Shown here piece by piece: positions 12,371 through 19,495 of a DNA stretch of 22,587 nt (its first letter is position 1; the number at the start of each line of letters is the position of its first letter). Where the stretch lies: positions 1-22,587 of the IMG/VR virus record IMGVR_UViG_3300043464_001693. One strand, given 5' to 3'. The notes below the pieces were generated by a model. It was not told the origin of the DNA. It saw only the letters and a list, made by a program, of their open reading frames with translations, and did no database searches. Origin of the DNA: a virus. The position numbers and the translations under genes were made by a program.

Positions 12371-12451
12371 ATGAACGATAAAGAAATTCTTTTAATTGGA
12401 ATATGGTGTATAAATATTGCTCTTTTACTTTACTTATTAGGAATAAGATAA
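12371..12451 (+). CDS. 26-residue membrane microprotein
   Basis: The product is a short acidic/basic start (MNDKE) followed by a continuous hydrophobic run (ILLIGIWCINIALLLYLLG) and ends IR. The ATG is preceded by AAAGGGGTATAAA, the same SD cassette that starts the 65-residue gene on the minus strand, which makes translation likely despite its size. Together with the 30- and 52-residue membrane proteins it adds to a set of tiny membrane proteins. Function unknown; membrane exclusion or toxicity are options. Confidence 0.5.
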   Translation: MNDKEILLIGIWCINIALLLYLLGIR

Positions 12452-12551
12452 TTAACGATAAATGCAAAAAAGCTAGAGAAGCAATAAAAGAAATACCAAT
12501 TGAGTAGCTTAAAGGCTTGGTTAAACAAAACTGCCGAGGTTTTGTGTGTGT

Positions 12552-12571
12552 CCCCATTGCTCATTATGGGG
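12552..12571 (+). terminator. Hairpin after microprotein operon, weak terminator candidate
   Basis: CCCCAT (12552-12557) pairs with ATGGGG (12566-12571) around the loop TGCTCATT. The bases that follow (AATATTTAACT) hold only three consecutive T, so termination would be weak. It stands between the 12371 gene and the promoter of the HNH gene, where a boundary is expected. Confidence 0.35.
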
Positions 12572-12597
12572 AATATTTAACTATAACAACCAATTAA

Positions 12598-12625
12598 TTG
12601 ATACTAAATAGCTTATATGTATCAT
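12598..12625 (+). promoter_or_regulatory. Promoter with dyad for the HNH gene
   Basis: TTGATA (12598-12603) and TATCAT (12620-12625) are 16 bases apart, with a predicted start near 12632, about ten bases before the ATG. An inverted repeat TGATAC (12599-12604)/GTATCA (12619-12624) spans the promoter, so it may be an operator. The spacing of the half-sites (centre to centre about 20 bases) suits a dimeric repressor. Confidence 0.45.
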
Positions 12626-12641
12626 TTATACGGTAATTAAG

Positions 12642-12923
12642 ATGAAAAACTACAAATCAAATAAGCCATGTATTGCGTGTGGAGAGTCTAAAGATGGATT
12701 CGTCTGTTTTCATCACGTGAAGACTAGAAAGTCAGGCGGAACAGATGAAGAACATAATCTAATGTCTCTCTGCGCATGGTGTCACACAACTATACACAAG
12801 ATTGGATTAGTTACTATGGCAAAAAAGCATGTCTCAATTCATAATTGGCTAGTAAAGAACGGTTGGGAGTTTCACATGGGCAAATGGATTTATAATTCAC
12901 AAGGGCTAGGTTCATCCGAATAG
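12642..12923 (+). CDS. HNH endonuclease
   Basis: 93 residues with an intact HNH core: FHHVKTRKSGG (His24, His25), EHNLMSLC (Asn39), WCHTTIH (His48, His52), and the zinc cysteines CIAC (10, 13) and CAWC (44, 47). Such small nucleases cut DNA with one metal ion. In phages they can act as homing nucleases or assist terminase at packaging sites; its place a little before terS is suggestive. The ATG follows a weak SD, and the mRNA leader would be about ten bases. The last 34 bases overlap the convergent gene at 12890. Confidence 0.8.
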   Translation: MKNYKSNKPCIACGESKDGFVCFHHVKTRKSGGTDEEHNLMSLCAWCHTTIHKIGLVTMAKKHVSIHNWLVKNGWEFHMGKWIYNSQGLGSSE

Positions 12924-13135
12924 ATAATAATAGTCTCTGGTAGGTTGTCGGGTGTTCCAAGCTCCCAATGATATGACTCAGCTTCCGATCCTTCATAACT
13001 TTCAGAATAACTTGATTCTATACTAGAATTAGTATTTTCTTCTTTTATACTGTAATCCGAATAAATAGCTTGTAATAGATAATCATTAGGGTAGAAAACT
13101 GGCATTGATAGAATAAAAACTATTATATTCTTCAT
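12890..13135 (-). CDS. Lone exported acidic Ser/Tyr/Glu-rich protein
   Basis: 81 residues. MKNIIVFILSMPVFYPNDYL could be a signal peptide or N-terminal membrane anchor; the rest is strongly acidic and rich in Ser, Tyr and Glu (SSIESSYSESYEGSEAESYH). It is the only leftward gene between two rightward blocks and its 3' end overlaps the HNH gene. No strong SD precedes the ATG; ATAGGGTTTATCC is nearest. It may be a moron-type gene that alters the host envelope, or not a gene. Low-complexity composition makes a shadow-ORF explanation less likely but not excluded. Confidence 0.4.
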   Translation of the reverse strand: MKNIIVFILSMPVFYPNDYLLQAIYSDYSIKEENTNSSIESSYSESYEGSEAESYHWELGTPDNLPETIIIYSDEPSPCEL

Positions 13136-13192
13136 TTTTATAGGATAAACCCTATTGACGAACCATGTAAAGATTACTTAGTCTGAGAATAA

Positions 13193-13226
13193 GAGTCGGT
13201 GACTCGCAACCAGAATCCAGTGGATT
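13193..13226 (+). other. Two tandem short hairpins before the packaging block
   Basis: GAGTC-GGT-GACTC (13193-13205) and AATCC-AGT-GGATT (13214-13226) are perfect 5-base stems with three-base loops, nine bases apart. They end right before the GAGG SD of the gene at 13238 and lie between divergent genes, just upstream of terS. A packaging-site or mRNA-leader role is possible; a weak TTGACG promoter element lies at 13155. Confidence 0.35.
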
Positions 13227-13237
13227 GAGGTTTATTT

Positions 13238-13417
13238 ATGGAAGAAATTGGTGCAATTAACGCTATTCTTAGCGCAATCAAGACACGTGTTGACGGTTCA
13301 GTCAGCATCACAATAGAAGCAAATCCAAGCGAAATAGAAGTAATTAATAAACTTATGCAGTCTTATTTAATTGATAAGAGAGTCTTTACTGTCGCATTTA
13401 TTCGGGTGGATGAATGA
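13238..13417 (+). CDS. Hypothetical 59-residue protein before terS
   Basis: The ATG follows TTGAGG by seven bases. The product starts MEEIGAINAILSAIK, then alternates strands and helices (SITIEANPSEIEVINKL, VFTVAFIRVDE), suggesting a compact alpha/beta protein. The stop overlaps the terS ATG (ATGA), so it is cotranslated with the packaging proteins. There is no recognised family; it may be a late regulatory or terminase-associated protein. Its length, SD and coupled overlap make it likely to be real. Confidence 0.6.
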   Translation: MEEIGAINAILSAIKTRVDGSVSITIEANPSEIEVINKLMQSYLIDKRVFTVAFIRVDE

Positions 13418-13848
13418 AAAAGCATCCAGGTGGAAGACCTTCAGATTACGATCCTAGACATATAACTGAAATGTTAGAGTTCTTTCAAAATTGGGAACCA
13501 TTCAGAGAAGTTGAAAAAGAAATTGCCTCAGGTGGGCGAAAGGTTGTGATTAAAGAACGACTTGTAAACTATCCACCAACACTTAACAAATACGCAATTA
13601 AGCTTGGAATAGACAGAACCACTCTTAAAAGATGGGCGGAAGAACACCCAGAGTTTTGCATCACATATAAAGCATGTAAGACAATTCAGGAAGAATGGCT
13701 GTCAGACAGGGGAACCACTGGTGAGTATCATGCAGGGTTTACTCAGTTAATGCTAACAAATCATTCAGATATTAAGCAAAAGATCACGCATGAAGTAGAA
13801 TCTTCAAAGATTGAAATTAACATTGATAAGAAAGATAGTGATTTATGA
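13414..13848 (+). CDS. terS: Terminase small subunit
   Basis: 144 residues. The N-terminus GGRPSDYDP is common in phage TerS proteins, with an HTH at about 56-81 (TLNKYAIKLGIDRTTLKRWA), then EEWLSDRGTTGEYH and a basic/acidic C-terminal tail. TerS recognises the packaging start and regulates TerL ATPase and nuclease activity as a ring. The next packaging gene, terL, lies 480 bases later, beyond an inserted HNH gene. It begins on ATGA overlap with the 59-residue gene and ends on the ATGA overlap with the HNH gene. Confidence 0.85.
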   Translation: MKKHPGGRPSDYDPRHITEMLEFFQNWEPFREVEKEIASGGRKVVIKERLVNYPPTLNKYAIKLGIDRTTLKRWAEEHPEFCITYKACKTIQEEWLSDRGTTGEYHAGFTQLMLTNHSDIKQKITHEVESSKIEINIDKKDSDL

Positions 13849-14324
13849 TTGAAACATGGAAAAGAATTAATGAAACAGACTATGAGGTTTCTAGTTTTGG
13901 TTTGGTAAGACATATAAAAAATGGAATTAAAAAAATAAACATTCACAAAAATGGTTATGCATCAGTCTCTATTTGGTCAAAAGGAAAAGAAAAGAGGCTA
14001 CTAGTTCATAGATTGGTTGCAATGTCTTTTATTGGGGATATTAAAGATTTGGAAGTAAATCATAAAGATTTTAATAAGCTTAATAACTCTGTTGATAACT
14101 TGGAAATTGTAACATCGGCTCAAAACATTAAACACGCAAAAGACGGTAAACGATTTAAGGGAAACAAATTGATTTCTGGAGAAAAAAATCCTTCAGCAAA
14201 ACTAACAATTGAAGAAGTCTTGATAATTAAAAAAATGAAATCTAATGGCTCCAAATATGCTGAAATTCTTTCAAAGTTTAATATAAAAAAATCACAGCTT
14301 ACAAATATAGTTTCTGGGAAATAA
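13845..14324 (+). CDS. NUMOD4/HNH homing endonuclease between terS and terL
   Basis: 159 residues. N-terminal NUMOD4-like part WKRINETDYEVSSFGLVR; HNH core with LLVHRLVAMSF (His55), LEVNHKDFNKLNN (Asn72, His73) and NLEIVTSAQN (Asn85); a basic HTH-like C-terminal part (KLTIEEVLIIKKMKSNG) ends in SQLTNIVSGK, similar to the DNA-binding region of I-HmuI-type enzymes. It starts on ATGA overlap with terS with only a weak SD, and terL begins seven bases after its end. Freestanding homing nucleases in packaging modules cut homing-negative relatives and spread. Both key histidines are present, so it may be active. Confidence 0.85.
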   Translation: MIETWKRINETDYEVSSFGLVRHIKNGIKKINIHKNGYASVSIWSKGKEKRLLVHRLVAMSFIGDIKDLEVNHKDFNKLNNSVDNLEIVTSAQNIKHAKDGKRFKGNKLISGEKNPSAKLTIEEVLIIKKMKSNGSKYAEILSKFNIKKSQLTNIVSGK

Positions 14325-14331
14325 TGGAAAA

Positions 14332-15597
14332 ATGTTCCAGTTTAAAAAAACTGATAAACAGATAGAGGCAATAAACAAGCTTTCTGGCAAAGCTAGACAC
14401 ATAATGCTTTATGGTGGATCTAGGTCTGGAAAAACATTCATATCAGTTTACGCAATCATTGTTAGAGCTTGCAAAATAAAATCTAGGCACGTTATTTTAA
14501 GGCTAAACTTTAACCACATTAAGACTTCAATTTGGCTCGATACTCTTCCAAAGGTTTTAAAGATTGCATTTCCAAACTTACCAGTTGAATGGAATAAATC
14601 AGATTATTACGTCACACTTCCAAATGGTTCTGAAATATGGGTTGCTGGATTGGATGACGAGAAAAGAGTAGAAAAGATTTTAGGTAAAGAATATTCGACA
14701 ATTTATTTTAATGAATGCTCTCAAATACCGCACAAATCAATTCAAATTGCTCTTACCAGGTTAGCTGAAAAGAATGATTTAAGAAAAAAAGCTTACTATG
14801 ACGAAAATCCGCCATCAAAAAAGCATTGGTCATATTGGTTGTTTATTAAAAAACTAGATCCTGTTGATAACGTACCGATAGAATCAGATAAGTATGATTC
14901 ACTAATAATGAACCCTAAAGATAATATTGATAACATTGATGAAGATTATATTTCTGAAGTTTTAGATAACTTATCGGAAACACAAAAGAAAAGATTTAGA
15001 GATGGCGAGTTTACATCTGATGATGACGGGGTTGCATACTATTCTTTTGATAGAGAAAAGCATGTTTGCGAGATACCTAAAAAGGCTCTGGTTGGTCAAA
15101 GACTTGTGGGTATGGACTTTAACGTACAGCCAATGACTGCCGTTGTGTGTCATTATTCCAACAAGATATTTCATATATTTGATGAAGTGTTCTTGGAAAA
15201 CTCTGATACTTTTAAGATTACCGATCATTTGATAAGAAACGGTCATAAAGGGGCCAGTATTTTCCCAGACTCAACAGGAAAAAATAGAAAGACTTCAGGT
15301 AAGTCGGATCATCACATTTTACAGGAAGCGGGATTTAATGTTCAATATACTAGAAACCCATTAGTAATTGATCGGGTTAATAATATAAACAGGCTTCTCA
15401 TGGAAGGTAGAATTGTGATTTCTCCAAACTGTAAAAAGTTAATAAATGACCTTGAGAAAGTTAGTTGGAAAGATGGTCAGTTAGACCAAAAAACAGATAA
15501 GATGCTTACACATATTACGGACGCTCTAGGGTATTTATGTTGGGCAATTGAACCACTTAAAGAAAAGCAGCCTGAATCTAAATTTACTCAACTATAG
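14332..15597 (+). CDS. terL: Terminase large subunit
   Basis: 421 residues. Walker A is GGSRSGKT at 28-35; Walker B-like segment STIYFNE ends in Asn127-Glu128, as in other TerL proteins with NE. The nuclease domain has GMDFNVQPMT (Asp262), FPDST (Asp313) and HITDALGY (Asp397) as the acidic triad for metal-dependent cutting. TerL drives DNA translocation into the prohead and cuts at the end. It is followed by portal nine bases downstream. Between 84 and 127 residues the ATPase core contains a PLPNGSEIWV-like strand set typical of the PBSX/Terminase_3 lineage. Its start ATG has a weak GGAAAA SD. Confidence 0.92.
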   Translation: MFQFKKTDKQIEAINKLSGKARHIMLYGGSRSGKTFISVYAIIVRACKIKSRHVILRLNFNHIKTSIWLDTLPKVLKIAFPNLPVEWNKSDYYVTLPNGSEIWVAGLDDEKRVEKILGKEYSTIYFNECSQIPHKSIQIALTRLAEKNDLRKKAYYDENPPSKKHWSYWLFIKKLDPVDNVPIESDKYDSLIMNPKDNIDNIDEDYISEVLDNLSETQKKRFRDGEFTSDDDGVAYYSFDREKHVCEIPKKALVGQRLVGMDFNVQPMTAVVCHYSNKIFHIFDEVFLENSDTFKITDHLIRNGHKGASIFPDSTGKNRKTSGKSDHHILQEAGFNVQYTRNPLVIDRVNNINRLLMEGRIVISPNCKKLINDLEKVSWKDGQLDQKTDKMLTHITDALGYLCWAIEPLKEKQPESKFTQL

Positions 15598-15605
15598 GAT
15601 TAAAT

Positions 15606-16949
15606 ATGCTTAAACAGAAAAGAAAACAGATTATCGAATACATCAAAGCTCATCGTGAGTTTTTAAAACTTAACTCAGAAGCTTTAGATATTTACGAAGG
15701 CAATTTACTTCCTTACGTTGATAATATTTTAAGGTCTTCATTATCCGCCACTTACTATAATTCAATTAAAGATAGAGTATTGCCTATTAATATCCTACAA
15801 AGGTTCATTGATAAGGTATCAACTACCTATTCGAAACCACCAATTAGATCGGCGGAAGATGAAAGAACATCAGAGTTTGTTAGCTTCTATGAAAAAGCAT
15901 TAAACATTAATAACTCTGGGAATATTGCCGATGTTTACTCGCACCTATTTAAAGGGTTTGCATGGGAGCCGTACATCAACAAGAACGGTAAACCAGCATT
16001 AAGAGAACTTCCTTTTAACTCTTTCCTAGTCATGTCCGACTCTATGGTTAACCCAGAAGAAGAGACAGTCTTCATTAAGTTTATGGGTAAACAAACTAAT
16101 GACGATGATTCAATGCTATTGTTCGTTTATACGGATGAAGAGTTCGATGCTTTTTATATGAACGGAACTGAAGCATCTCAGTACTTAGTAGAAAACCAGG
16201 GTGTGAATGTAATCGGAACAATCCCATTTATTTATGGAAAGAGGCAAAAGAATAGACTAATACCAGTGATTGACACTGATATGCTTGCGATAACTAAAGC
16301 TATTCCATGCATGATTACTGACGGGGCAGGAGCCCAGCTTTACCAGTCATTCAGCATCATTTTTGGTATCGATATTTCTGCAGAAAATCTAAAAATGTCA
16401 CCAAATGCGCTTTGGTCTATTAAATCAGATAGGGAAAGTGACAAGAATCCACAGCTAGGAATATTACAACCAAGTGCTGACACCGATAAGATTCTTCAGT
16501 TCATCTCAACTACATTTGCTCTCTGGTTAGAGACTAAGGGTGTTCGTGTTGGTTCTGTTGGGACAACCGATGGGGCAAATTTGTCTAGCGGTATCTCTAA
16601 GATCATTGATGAAATGGACGTTTGGGAGCTTAAAAAGAAATCTCAGGCTTGGTTCAAGCAAGATGAAGAAGAACTTTGGAATATTAAACTTCCTAAGATT
16701 CACAACTACTGGATTAAGTCAGGTCAAGTTCAACCGTCATTGTTGCCTCCAATTATGCCTGAAGAGTTAGAGGTTAGTGTTGACTTTGAAGCACCTAAAC
16801 CGATGATCTCAAGGTCTGAAGAGATTGCACAAATTAAGTCTGAACTAGAACTAGGAACAATGACAATCGAGCAAGCAATTAAGAAGCTACACCCAGAAAT
16901 GGACGATGCAATGATTGCCGAGACTGTTGGGAATAGAGCGTTATTGTAA
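15606..16949 (+). CDS. Portal protein
   Basis: 447 residues, the usual size for a short siphophage-type portal. Evidence is position directly after terL, the long alpha-helical stem region (KKKSQAWFKQDEEELW), the mixed wing region, and the acidic C-terminal part (ISRSEEIAQIKSELELG). The dodecamer forms the DNA channel at the head vertex. The segment GTTDGANLSSGISKIIDEM is the typical GxSSGxAL-like stretch of portal proteins before the stem. AGGA lies six bases before the ATG; the stop overlaps the next start by one base. Confidence 0.85.
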   Translation: MLKQKRKQIIEYIKAHREFLKLNSEALDIYEGNLLPYVDNILRSSLSATYYNSIKDRVLPINILQRFIDKVSTTYSKPPIRSAEDERTSEFVSFYEKALNINNSGNIADVYSHLFKGFAWEPYINKNGKPALRELPFNSFLVMSDSMVNPEEETVFIKFMGKQTNDDDSMLLFVYTDEEFDAFYMNGTEASQYLVENQGVNVIGTIPFIYGKRQKNRLIPVIDTDMLAITKAIPCMITDGAGAQLYQSFSIIFGIDISAENLKMSPNALWSIKSDRESDKNPQLGILQPSADTDKILQFISTTFALWLETKGVRVGSVGTTDGANLSSGISKIIDEMDVWELKKKSQAWFKQDEEELWNIKLPKIHNYWIKSGQVQPSLLPPIMPEELEVSVDFEAPKPMISRSEEIAQIKSELELGTMTIEQAIKKLHPEMDDAMIAETVGNRALL

Positions 16950-17464
16950 TGGCAAAACTTTCTATCAAGATCCCATTTACTCAGCCAATTAAGCCCAAAG
17001 AAAGGGTGAAGATTGCTGATGCACTACTGACTCACATTGTTGGTAGAACGATGGCTGGACTTGATAGAGACAATAATAAGTTTGCTAAATACACAAAGAA
17101 ATATGCAAATGAGAAAGGTGTTGGTGTCAGTGATGTTGATCTTCTTTTATCTGGTGAAATGCTTTCGGAACTACAAGTTTTAAAAGTAGATGCAAATGGT
17201 GTTGAGATTGGTTATAAGGGAAGCAAAGACCTAATTGGAAAGGTCGAAGGAAATATATTAGGAACTTATGGACAACCAGAACCAATACCAGGGAAAGCAC
17301 GTGACTTTCTCGGAATATTGCCAGACGACGTGGAAGTTATCATTGACTCATATATTGACGAGGATCTTAAGGATCTTTCTGAAGAAGAACTAGATGCAAT
17401 TGCCAGGGATGCAGCGAGAGAAATATTAGGCGACATACAATTCGATACGGATATTGATGAGTAA
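16949..17464 (+). CDS. Virion morphogenesis/HK97 gp10-like protein A
   Basis: 171 residues. The pattern TMAGLDRDNNKFAKYTKKYA, then VDLLLSGEMLSELQVL and KARDFLGILPDD, followed by helices, is that of phage virion-morphogenesis (Mu gpG-like) and HK97 gp10-like proteins, which act at head-tail joining or tail completion. The C-terminus is very acidic. It shares a base with the portal stop and overlaps the next gene, which has the same pattern of landmarks. Function at the neck or tail top is inferred from family and position. Confidence 0.7.
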   Translation: MAKLSIKIPFTQPIKPKERVKIADALLTHIVGRTMAGLDRDNNKFAKYTKKYANEKGVGVSDVDLLLSGEMLSELQVLKVDANGVEIGYKGSKDLIGKVEGNILGTYGQPEPIPGKARDFLGILPDDVEVIIDSYIDEDLKDLSEEELDAIARDAAREILGDIQFDTDIDE

Positions 17465-17945
17465 GAAATTAGAGCAACTATCTAAACAACTTCAGGTGAA
17501 GATTAAACTAGCACAAGTAAAAGCTGCTAGGGAAATTGCCGCATTGATTCCAGAGTTAATTAAGTTAAGAACAAGAGGTGCTGGCGAGGGTGTTGATGGC
17601 CCATTAAAAGCACTTGAACCATCCACAAAGAAATCTAGGGAAAGATACAAAGATAATCTTCATCCCGATACCTCACCAAACGAATCAAACTTGACAGCTA
17701 CTGGTCAGTTACTCGATTCTATTAAAGGTAAGAACATAGGAACTAAAGTTATTATTGAACCATCTAAAGGTAAACGCAAAGGCGAGCTTTATGGTGGCAA
17801 ATCAACGCTTTCTAACAAGGAAGTTTTGAAATATGTCGAGCTTAATGGACGAAAGTTTCATGAGCTATCGAAGGAAGAAAGAGAAGAGATTATTAAAATA
17901 GTTGAGCAAATAATTAAGGATGAGATTAGTAGTGTCATAAAATAA
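17457..17945 (+). CDS. HK97 gp10-like protein B (head-tail joining)
   Basis: 162 residues from the ATG at 17457; the TTG just before is not needed. Landmarks are REIAALIPELIKLRTRGAG, then SNLTATGQLLDSI (compare VDLLLSGEMLSEL in protein A), basic strands, and RKFHELSKEEREEIIKIVEQ at the end. The same order as in protein A suggests two related domains in tandem. It is basic, unlike A. It could be the tail-completion component while A acts at the neck. GGA lies five bases before the ATG, in the coding end of A. Confidence 0.7.
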   Translation: MSKKLEQLSKQLQVKIKLAQVKAAREIAALIPELIKLRTRGAGEGVDGPLKALEPSTKKSRERYKDNLHPDTSPNESNLTATGQLLDSIKGKNIGTKVIIEPSKGKRKGELYGGKSTLSNKEVLKYVELNGRKFHELSKEEREEIIKIVEQIIKDEISSVIK

Positions 17946-17978
17946 TTGACACCTTACCGAAACAGGGGGATTCTATTT

Positions 17979-18572
17979 ATGTCAGATCAAACAGGAGTCA
18001 GTGACTCCACTCAAGTGAACAGTGTTCAGACTGAGACAAGAACTGCGAACGATGTTGTTAAGTATGAGACTTACTCAAAAGTCTTATCTGAAGCAAAAAA
18101 GCTCAAAGAGAAAGTCAAAGAATATGAAACTGTTCTTCAGCAATCTCAAGAGCAAAAACTTAAAGAACAAAATGAATGGAAGGCTTTAGCTGAGCAATAT
18201 AAGTCAAAGCTAGACCAAACATCACACGTTCTACAAGAGCAAGAAAAGAGCATCGTTAATGGTTTAAAGTTTCATGAATTTGAGAAGCATTTGGGCGGTA
18301 AACTTAAGGATAAAGATTACGCTACATTTGTTGAGTTTGATAGGATTGTACTGAACCCAGAAACAAAACAAGTTGATGAGGACTCAGTGAAAACGGTTGC
18401 AGCGGATTTCATTAAGAAACACGCAAGTTTAGTGGATTTTCAGGGTTCTGGAAAACTACCAAACCAAGCAGCAAAAAACTACGTTCCAATGGGTAAATCA
18501 GTAAGTGATATGTCATCGGAAGAATTACAAAAACACATCCTGCAATTAGCAGCGATTGGAAAAATTAAATAA
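17979..18572 (+). CDS. Capsid scaffolding protein
   Basis: 197 residues from the ATG at 17979 (GGGGG nine bases upstream; TTG at 17946 would add 11 residues without an SD). A Ser/Thr/Gln-rich start is followed by a long coiled coil (about residues 28-85, VLSEAKKLKEKVKEYETVLQ and QSQEQKLKEQNEWKALAEQ), then a mixed region with KDKDYATFVEFDR and a helical, hydrophobic end (EELQKHILQLAA). It lies immediately before the capsid gene. Scaffolds guide prohead assembly and leave before packaging. It has no protease. Confidence 0.82.
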   Translation: MSDQTGVSDSTQVNSVQTETRTANDVVKYETYSKVLSEAKKLKEKVKEYETVLQQSQEQKLKEQNEWKALAEQYKSKLDQTSHVLQEQEKSIVNGLKFHEFEKHLGGKLKDKDYATFVEFDRIVLNPETKQVDEDSVKTVAADFIKKHASLVDFQGSGKLPNQAAKNYVPMGKSVSDMSSEELQKHILQLAAIGKIK

Positions 18573-18589
18573 CAAATAGGGAGACAAAT

Positions 18590-19447
18590 ATGTCTGATTT
18601 GATTACTGGTAACACAGAACTAGGTTCTACAAAAGAAAGCCTTATAGCTTCAGTTGTTCAAAAAGAACTTGCGTTCCAAGCTAAACTTACTCCATTCTTC
18701 ACTGACCTTTCTAGCCTTGCAACTCCAGGCTACGATAGAATTTCTGTTCCTAAGCTTTCTAGCTTTACAGTAATTGATCGTGCTGAAGGTGCTTATGGGG
18801 ATTCGTCTCAATTAACAGCTTCTGTTGATACAATGCTTCTAGACAAGAACGCTTATGTTTCTTGGATCATTGACTCAATGACTGCTGTTCAGTCTAACAT
18901 TCCAGCTCAACTTGAGTTCGCAAAAAGAGCTGCCGCAGCTCAAGCAAGATATGTTGACAGCGCAATCATCTCTGAACTTGGTTCAGTTGCTCACGCTTTC
19001 ATCAATGTTGGAACTGATGCTAACGTTACGTATGCAAACGTTCTTACTATGGTTCGTGAGCTAGAAGAGAATGAAGCTAATATGGCAGACTGCGTATGGC
19101 TAGTTTCTCCTGCTCAAAAAGAAGCTATCTTTGGACTTGCTGAGTTCAAAAACTTCCAACAATTTGGTCAAGCAATTCTTCCTGGTGGAGTAATTGGTCA
19201 AATCCTTGGTATTCCTGTTGTAATGCACTCTGGACTTGTTTCTTCTCAAGTTTACCTTGCTGAAAAATCTGGTCTTGCTTTTGCTTTCCAAAAGAATGCT
19301 TCTTACGGAGAACAAGACGAGATCGGCTATGGGGTAGGGGCTAAAAAAGCGGCTATCGACCAGCTTTTTGGGGTTAAAGGCATGCAGCTTGGACAAAAAG
19401 GTGCTGCTTCTGGTAAGTCTCCACTTGTTATCGGTCTAAATGACTAA
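18590..19447 (+). CDS. Major capsid protein
   Basis: 285 residues. Position after the scaffold, a strong GGGAG SD six bases before the ATG, frequent GCT/CTT-type codons unlike its neighbours, and a terminator right after the gene fit the most expressed virion protein. Sequence cues of HK97-like capsids are LATPGYDRISVPKLS and the AAAAQARYVDSAIISEL spine-helix region, then VWLVSPAQKEAIF and GQILGIPVVMHSG, the P-domain strand followed by the A-domain loop. No protease gene or N-terminal delta domain is seen. Mature capsids would contain several hundred copies. Confidence 0.85.
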   Translation: MSDLITGNTELGSTKESLIASVVQKELAFQAKLTPFFTDLSSLATPGYDRISVPKLSSFTVIDRAEGAYGDSSQLTASVDTMLLDKNAYVSWIIDSMTAVQSNIPAQLEFAKRAAAAQARYVDSAIISELGSVAHAFINVGTDANVTYANVLTMVRELEENEANMADCVWLVSPAQKEAIFGLAEFKNFQQFGQAILPGGVIGQILGIPVVMHSGLVSSQVYLAEKSGLAFAFQKNASYGEQDEIGYGVGAKKAAIDQLFGVKGMQLGQKGAASGKSPLVIGLND

Positions 19448-19466
19448 TTAAGTTTTTTACTTTACG

Positions 19467-19495
19467 GGCTACTCAGAAATGGGTAGCCTTTTTTT
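19467..19495 (+). terminator. Rho-independent terminator after the capsid gene
   Basis: GGCTACTC (19467-19474) pairs with GGGTAGCC (19481-19488), eight pairs including one G-T, with loop AGAAAT, followed by seven T (19489-19495). This is the strongest terminator in the window. The next start codon begins at 19496, directly at the end of the T-run. Confidence 0.9.

Noticed and set aside
12406-12507. 33-codon GTG ORF (plus strand) ending KKAREAIKEIPIE
   Set aside because: Overlaps the better supported 26-residue membrane gene over half its length and has no convincing SD; may be a gene remnant.
17946-17974. Perfect TTGACA -35 in front of the scaffold gene
   Set aside because: No acceptable -10 at 16-18 bases (GATTCT at best), so not called a promoter.
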